19,175 nt of DNA, taken from contig CAZIGG010000053.1 in NCBI GenBank assembly GCA_964538575.1, positions 1 to 19,175 of the forward strand, read 5' to 3'. This DNA is from UBA2336 sp964538575. GTDB taxonomy: Bacteria; Bacteroidota; Bacteroidia; Cytophagales; Cyclobacteriaceae. Below are positions 16,544 to 19,175 of the stretch, in pieces (position 1 is the first letter of the stretch; every line of letters starts with the position of its first letter). The notes beneath the pieces are model-generated. The model was not told the DNA's origin and made no database searches. It saw nothing but the letters and a program-made list of their open reading frames with translations. The translations under genes were made by a program, and so were the position numbers.

Positions 16544-18171
16544 TGCTGAAAATTGATCTACGATATGGATTATTTCTTATCGCGTTTCCGATTGCATGGA
16601 ATCTTGAAGCGCAATCTTCCATGTGGATCTCAGACCAGGGAAACGGAACGTATAAAAACCCGGTGCTTCATGCAGATTATTCCGATCCGGATGTTATCCG
16701 TGTGGGCGATGATTACTACATGACAGCTTCAAGCTTTGATGCAGTTCCGGGTTTACCAATTCTTCATTCAAAAGACCTTGTTAACTGGACATTGATTGGC
16801 CATGCATTAAAACGTCAGCCGCCATTTGAACACTTTGAGAAAACCCGGCACGGTAACGGTGTTTGGGCGCCCGCTATCCGGTATCATAAGAATGAGTTCT
16901 ATATCTATTATCCCGATCCTGATTTTGGGATTTATGTGACAAGAGCAAAAGATCCAAAAGGCTCCTGGAGCGAACCTCTATTAATAGAGTCGGGGAAAGG
17001 GTTGATTGATCCGTGTCCCTTGTGGGATGATGACGGAAAGAATTACCTCGTTTATGCGTATGCCGGCAGCCGTGCAGGAATTAAAAGTGTTATTGCGATT
17101 AAGCAATTAAATGCGGAAGGTGATAGAACGCTCGATGAAGGCCGCATTGTGTATGACGGCCATGAACTTGATCCGACAATCGAAGGCCCCAAGTTTTACA
17201 AGCGCAACGGCTATTACTACATTTTTGCTCCGGCAGGAGGAGTGGCCACCGGCTGGCAGGTTGTGCTGAGGTCAAAAAATGTTTATGGTCCGTACGAACG
17301 AAAAGTGGTCATGGATCAGGGCAAGACAAGCATCAATGGCCCGCACCAGGGTGCATGGGTTGATACGCAAACCGGTGAAGACTGGTTTATTCACTTTCAG
17401 GATAAGGAAGCATACGGCAGGGTTGTCCATTTGCAACCGATGAAGTGGGTAAACGATTGGCCGGTTATTGGCATCGATAAAGATGGCGATGGAAAAGGTG
17501 AACCCGTGCTCGTGAATAAGAAACCGAACGTTGGCAATACTTATCCAATCGCAACGCCTGCTGAAAGTGATGAGTTTAATACCTCAGAACCCGGGCTTCA
17601 GTGGCAATGGCAGGCAAATCCGAAAGCCACCTGGGCTTTTGCGAATACATATAAAGGTTCACTCAGACTTTATTCTGAAAAAATTCCGGAGGATGCAAAG
17701 AATCTCTGGAGTGTACCAAATGTACTCATGCAAAAATTCCCCGCTGAAGAATTCAGCGTGACAACAAAAATTACATTCACTCCCAATGTAAAACTTGAAA
17801 ATGAAAAAGTTGGATTTGTGGTGATGGGACTAAACTATGCAGCATTGTCGCTTAAGAGCACTAAGGAAGGAATCCAAATACTTTATGCGGTTTGTAAAAA
17901 CGCTGATAAAGGAAATCCGGAAACAGAAAATGTTTTGACGAAGCTGGAAGGATCTACCGTTTACTTTCGTGTTACAGTAGTAAAGGGTGGTATCTGCAGC
18001 TTCAGCTATAGTATGGACGGAAAGAAATTTATAAAAGCCGGAGATCCGTTTACGGCTGAGCCGGGAAAATGGATCGGAGCGAAAGTTGGCTTATTCTGTA
18101 CCCGGACACAACAAACCAATGATTCGGGTTTTGCGGATGTGGATTGGTTTAGGGTTGAATCTTTAAAATAA
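16543..18171 (+). CDS. Glycoside hydrolase family 43 with C-terminal beta-sandwich
   Basis: The ATG at 16543 overlaps the previous stop (TAATG) and gives 542 residues with a signal peptide ending at LEAQ (residue 24). A TTG seven codons upstream, inside the previous gene, would disturb that signal. The five-bladed propeller of GH43 is seen with its three acidic residues: D48 (ADYSDPDVI) as base, D156 (GLIDPCPLW) as modulator and E214 (TIEGPKFY) as acid. From about residue 345 (SDEFNTSEPGLQWQWQ) a concanavalin-like C-terminal domain of the type common in GH43 follows. The substrate is probably an arabinose, galactose or xylose side chain of pectin; the subfamily cannot be fixed by eye. The context suggests periplasmic trimming of side chains so that the polygalacturonase and lyases can proceed. 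It precedes the GH28 gene by 9 bases. Confidence 0.92.
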   Translation: MLKIDLRYGLFLIAFPIAWNLEAQSSMWISDQGNGTYKNPVLHADYSDPDVIRVGDDYYMTASSFDAVPGLPILHSKDLVNWTLIGHALKRQPPFEHFEKTRHGNGVWAPAIRYHKNEFYIYYPDPDFGIYVTRAKDPKGSWSEPLLIESGKGLIDPCPLWDDDGKNYLVYAYAGSRAGIKSVIAIKQLNAEGDRTLDEGRIVYDGHELDPTIEGPKFYKRNGYYYIFAPAGGVATGWQVVLRSKNVYGPYERKVVMDQGKTSINGPHQGAWVDTQTGEDWFIHFQDKEAYGRVVHLQPMKWVNDWPVIGIDKDGDGKGEPVLVNKKPNVGNTYPIATPAESDEFNTSEPGLQWQWQANPKATWAFANTYKGSLRLYSEKIPEDAKNLWSVPNVLMQKFPAEEFSVTTKITFTPNVKLENEKVGFVVMGLNYAALSLKSTKEGIQILYAVCKNADKGNPETENVLTKLEGSTVYFRVTVVKGGICSFSYSMDGKKFIKAGDPFTAEPGKWIGAKVGLFCTRTQQTNDSGFADVDWFRVESLK

Positions 18172-18180
18172 TGTAATGCT

Positions 18181-19175
18181 ATGGAAATGAGAAATCTGAA
18201 ATTGTATACTTTGGTTTTTACGTTGCTGATTGCAGGTTCCTGTACATCCGTAGCGCAGCCTGATCCCTGGAAAGAAGCCGAAGTCATTCTCAAACGAATA
18301 AAAGCCCCCACTTTTCCAGCGAAGGATTTCCTGATCACGAAGTATGGCGCAGCAGGCGACAGCATCACGGACTGCACAGAAGCTTTTAAAAAAGCAATTA
18401 AAGCCTGTCACGATGACGGAGGCGGGAGAGTTGTAGTTCCGGCAGGTAAATTTTCAACAGGCGCCATTCATCTGCTCAGTAATGTAAACCTGCATATTTC
18501 CAAAGGCGCTGTTGTGCTGTTCAGTCAGGATACAAAAAAATATTTACCCCAGGTATACACGCGCTTTGAAGCGATTGAGCTGATGAACTATTCACCCCTT
18601 ATTTATGCCTATGAGCAGGAGAACATTGCCATTACCGGTGAAGGCATATTAAACGGCCAGGCCGATGACGATCATTGGTGGTACTGGAAAGGAAAATGGG
18701 GCCATGCGGGTAAAAACCGCGAAGCCCGTGATAAAAGCCAGTTTGCCGCTAATGAACGACTCAAAAAAATGGCAGAAGATAATGTGCCGGTGCGCGAACG
18801 GGTTTTTGGCGAAGGCGATTACCTGCGTCCGAGCTTTATAGAACCTTACAAATGCAAAAATGTATTGATTGAAGGAGTAACCATCATTCAATCACCCATG
18901 TGGATACTGCACCCGGTGTTATCGGAGAATGTGACCATTCGTAAAGTAAGCGTGATCAGCCACGGCCCGAACAGTGATGGCTGCGACCCGGAATCTTCAA
19001 AAGATGTATTGATTGAAGATTGTCTTTTTGATACGGGCGATGATTGCATTGCTATTAAATCCGGCCGCGATCATGACGGAAGGAGGGTTAATGTACCCAG
19101 CGAAAACCTTATCATCCGGAATTGCACAATGAAGGATGGCCACGGGGGTGTTGTGATCGGCAGTGAAATTTCCGG
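18181..19175 (+). CDS. Polygalacturonase (GH28), C-terminal part missing at window edge
   Basis: The gene is open to the right edge: 331 residues are seen of a family usually 450-550 long in Bacteroidota. The start is the ATG at 18181 or the ATG at 18187. The signal region LLIAGSCTSVAQ could be a lipoprotein signal (cysteine at residue 21) or be cut after VAQ. The domain starts with KYGAAGDSITDCTEAF, typical of GH28, and shows the catalytic motifs NSDGCD (D266), TGDDC (D287 and D288) and GHGG (H321); the later RIK motif would lie outside the window. It should hydrolyse saturated alpha-1,4-galacturonan, releasing galacturonate for UxaC and UxaB. This complements the lyases, which give the KduI/KduD substrates. 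Endo or exo action, or action on rhamnogalacturonan, cannot be decided from the part visible. Confidence 0.93.
   Translation, partial: MEMRNLKLYTLVFTLLIAGSCTSVAQPDPWKEAEVILKRIKAPTFPAKDFLITKYGAAGDSITDCTEAFKKAIKACHDDGGGRVVVPAGKFSTGAIHLLSNVNLHISKGAVVLFSQDTKKYLPQVYTRFEAIELMNYSPLIYAYEQENIAITGEGILNGQADDDHWWYWKGKWGHAGKNREARDKSQFAANERLKKMAEDNVPVRERVFGEGDYLRPSFIEPYKCKNVLIEGVTIIQSPMWILHPVLSENVTIRKVSVISHGPNSDGCDPESSKDVLIEDCLFDTGDDCIAIKSGRDHDGRRVNVPSENLIIRNCTMKDGHGGVVIGSEIS

Noticed and set aside
1..19175. Mobile elements, CRISPR arrays, tRNA or rRNA genes
   Set aside because: I saw no transposase or integrase motifs, no regularly spaced repeats and no tRNA- or rRNA-like segments; genes fill nearly the entire window, and the longest gap (5151-5415) is explained by regulation.

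Overview
The window is a pectin (homogalacturonan-type) utilisation locus from a member of the Bacteroidota. The evidence for the phylum is a complete SusC/SusD pair, several lipoproteins with Bacteroidota-style signal peptides (one with an acidic surface-export tract after the lipid cysteine), no clear Shine-Dalgarno sequences, and -33/-7-like rather than -35/-10 promoter motifs. A free-living Cytophagales-like host is a guess from general feel only. Nothing in the window looks mobile, and I see no RNA genes or CRISPR arrays.

Left arm (1-5150, minus strand): a compact cytoplasmic operon transcribed leftwards, in the order kduI, kduD, a LacI-family regulator, uxaC, uxaB (uxaB runs off the left edge). 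KduI and KduD handle 4-deoxy-5-keto-uronate, which arises from the unsaturated ends made by pectate lyases. UxaC and UxaB handle free galacturonate released by hydrolases. Both branches should meet at 2-keto-3-deoxygluconate. The remaining steps (UxaA, KdgK, KdgA, an inner-membrane uronate transporter) are not in the window.

Divergent control region (5151-5415): two 16-bp sites identical at 14 positions, each with a CG-centred near-palindromic core typical of LacI-family operators. One lies just upstream of kduI and the other just upstream of susC. I infer that the LacI-family protein encoded in the left arm controls both arms.

Right arm (5416-19175, plus strand): susC, susD and a third lipoprotein with a beta-helix of DUF4957/DUF5123 type (a probable glycan-binding protein), followed by a strong intrinsic terminator at 12031-12064. 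After it comes a tightly packed enzyme block: a surface-type PL1 pectate lyase lipoprotein, an alpha/beta-hydrolase esterase, a two-domain CE12 (SGNH acetylesterase) plus PL1 pectate lyase fusion, a GH43 enzyme, and a GH28 polygalacturonase cut by the right edge. Genes in this block overlap or nearly touch, suggesting translational coupling.

Working model: the surface PL1 lyase cuts pectin, and SusC/SusD plus the beta-helix lipoprotein bind and import the oligosaccharides. Periplasmic esterases remove acetyl or related groups, then lyase, GH28 and GH43 activities shorten and debranch the chains. The cytoplasmic operon processes both the unsaturated and the saturated uronates. The oddest points are a single in-frame TGA separating the esterase from the CE12-PL1 fusion, the fusion itself and its tandem PL1 paralogue, the terminator splitting the import and enzyme blocks, and the shared LacI-type operators.
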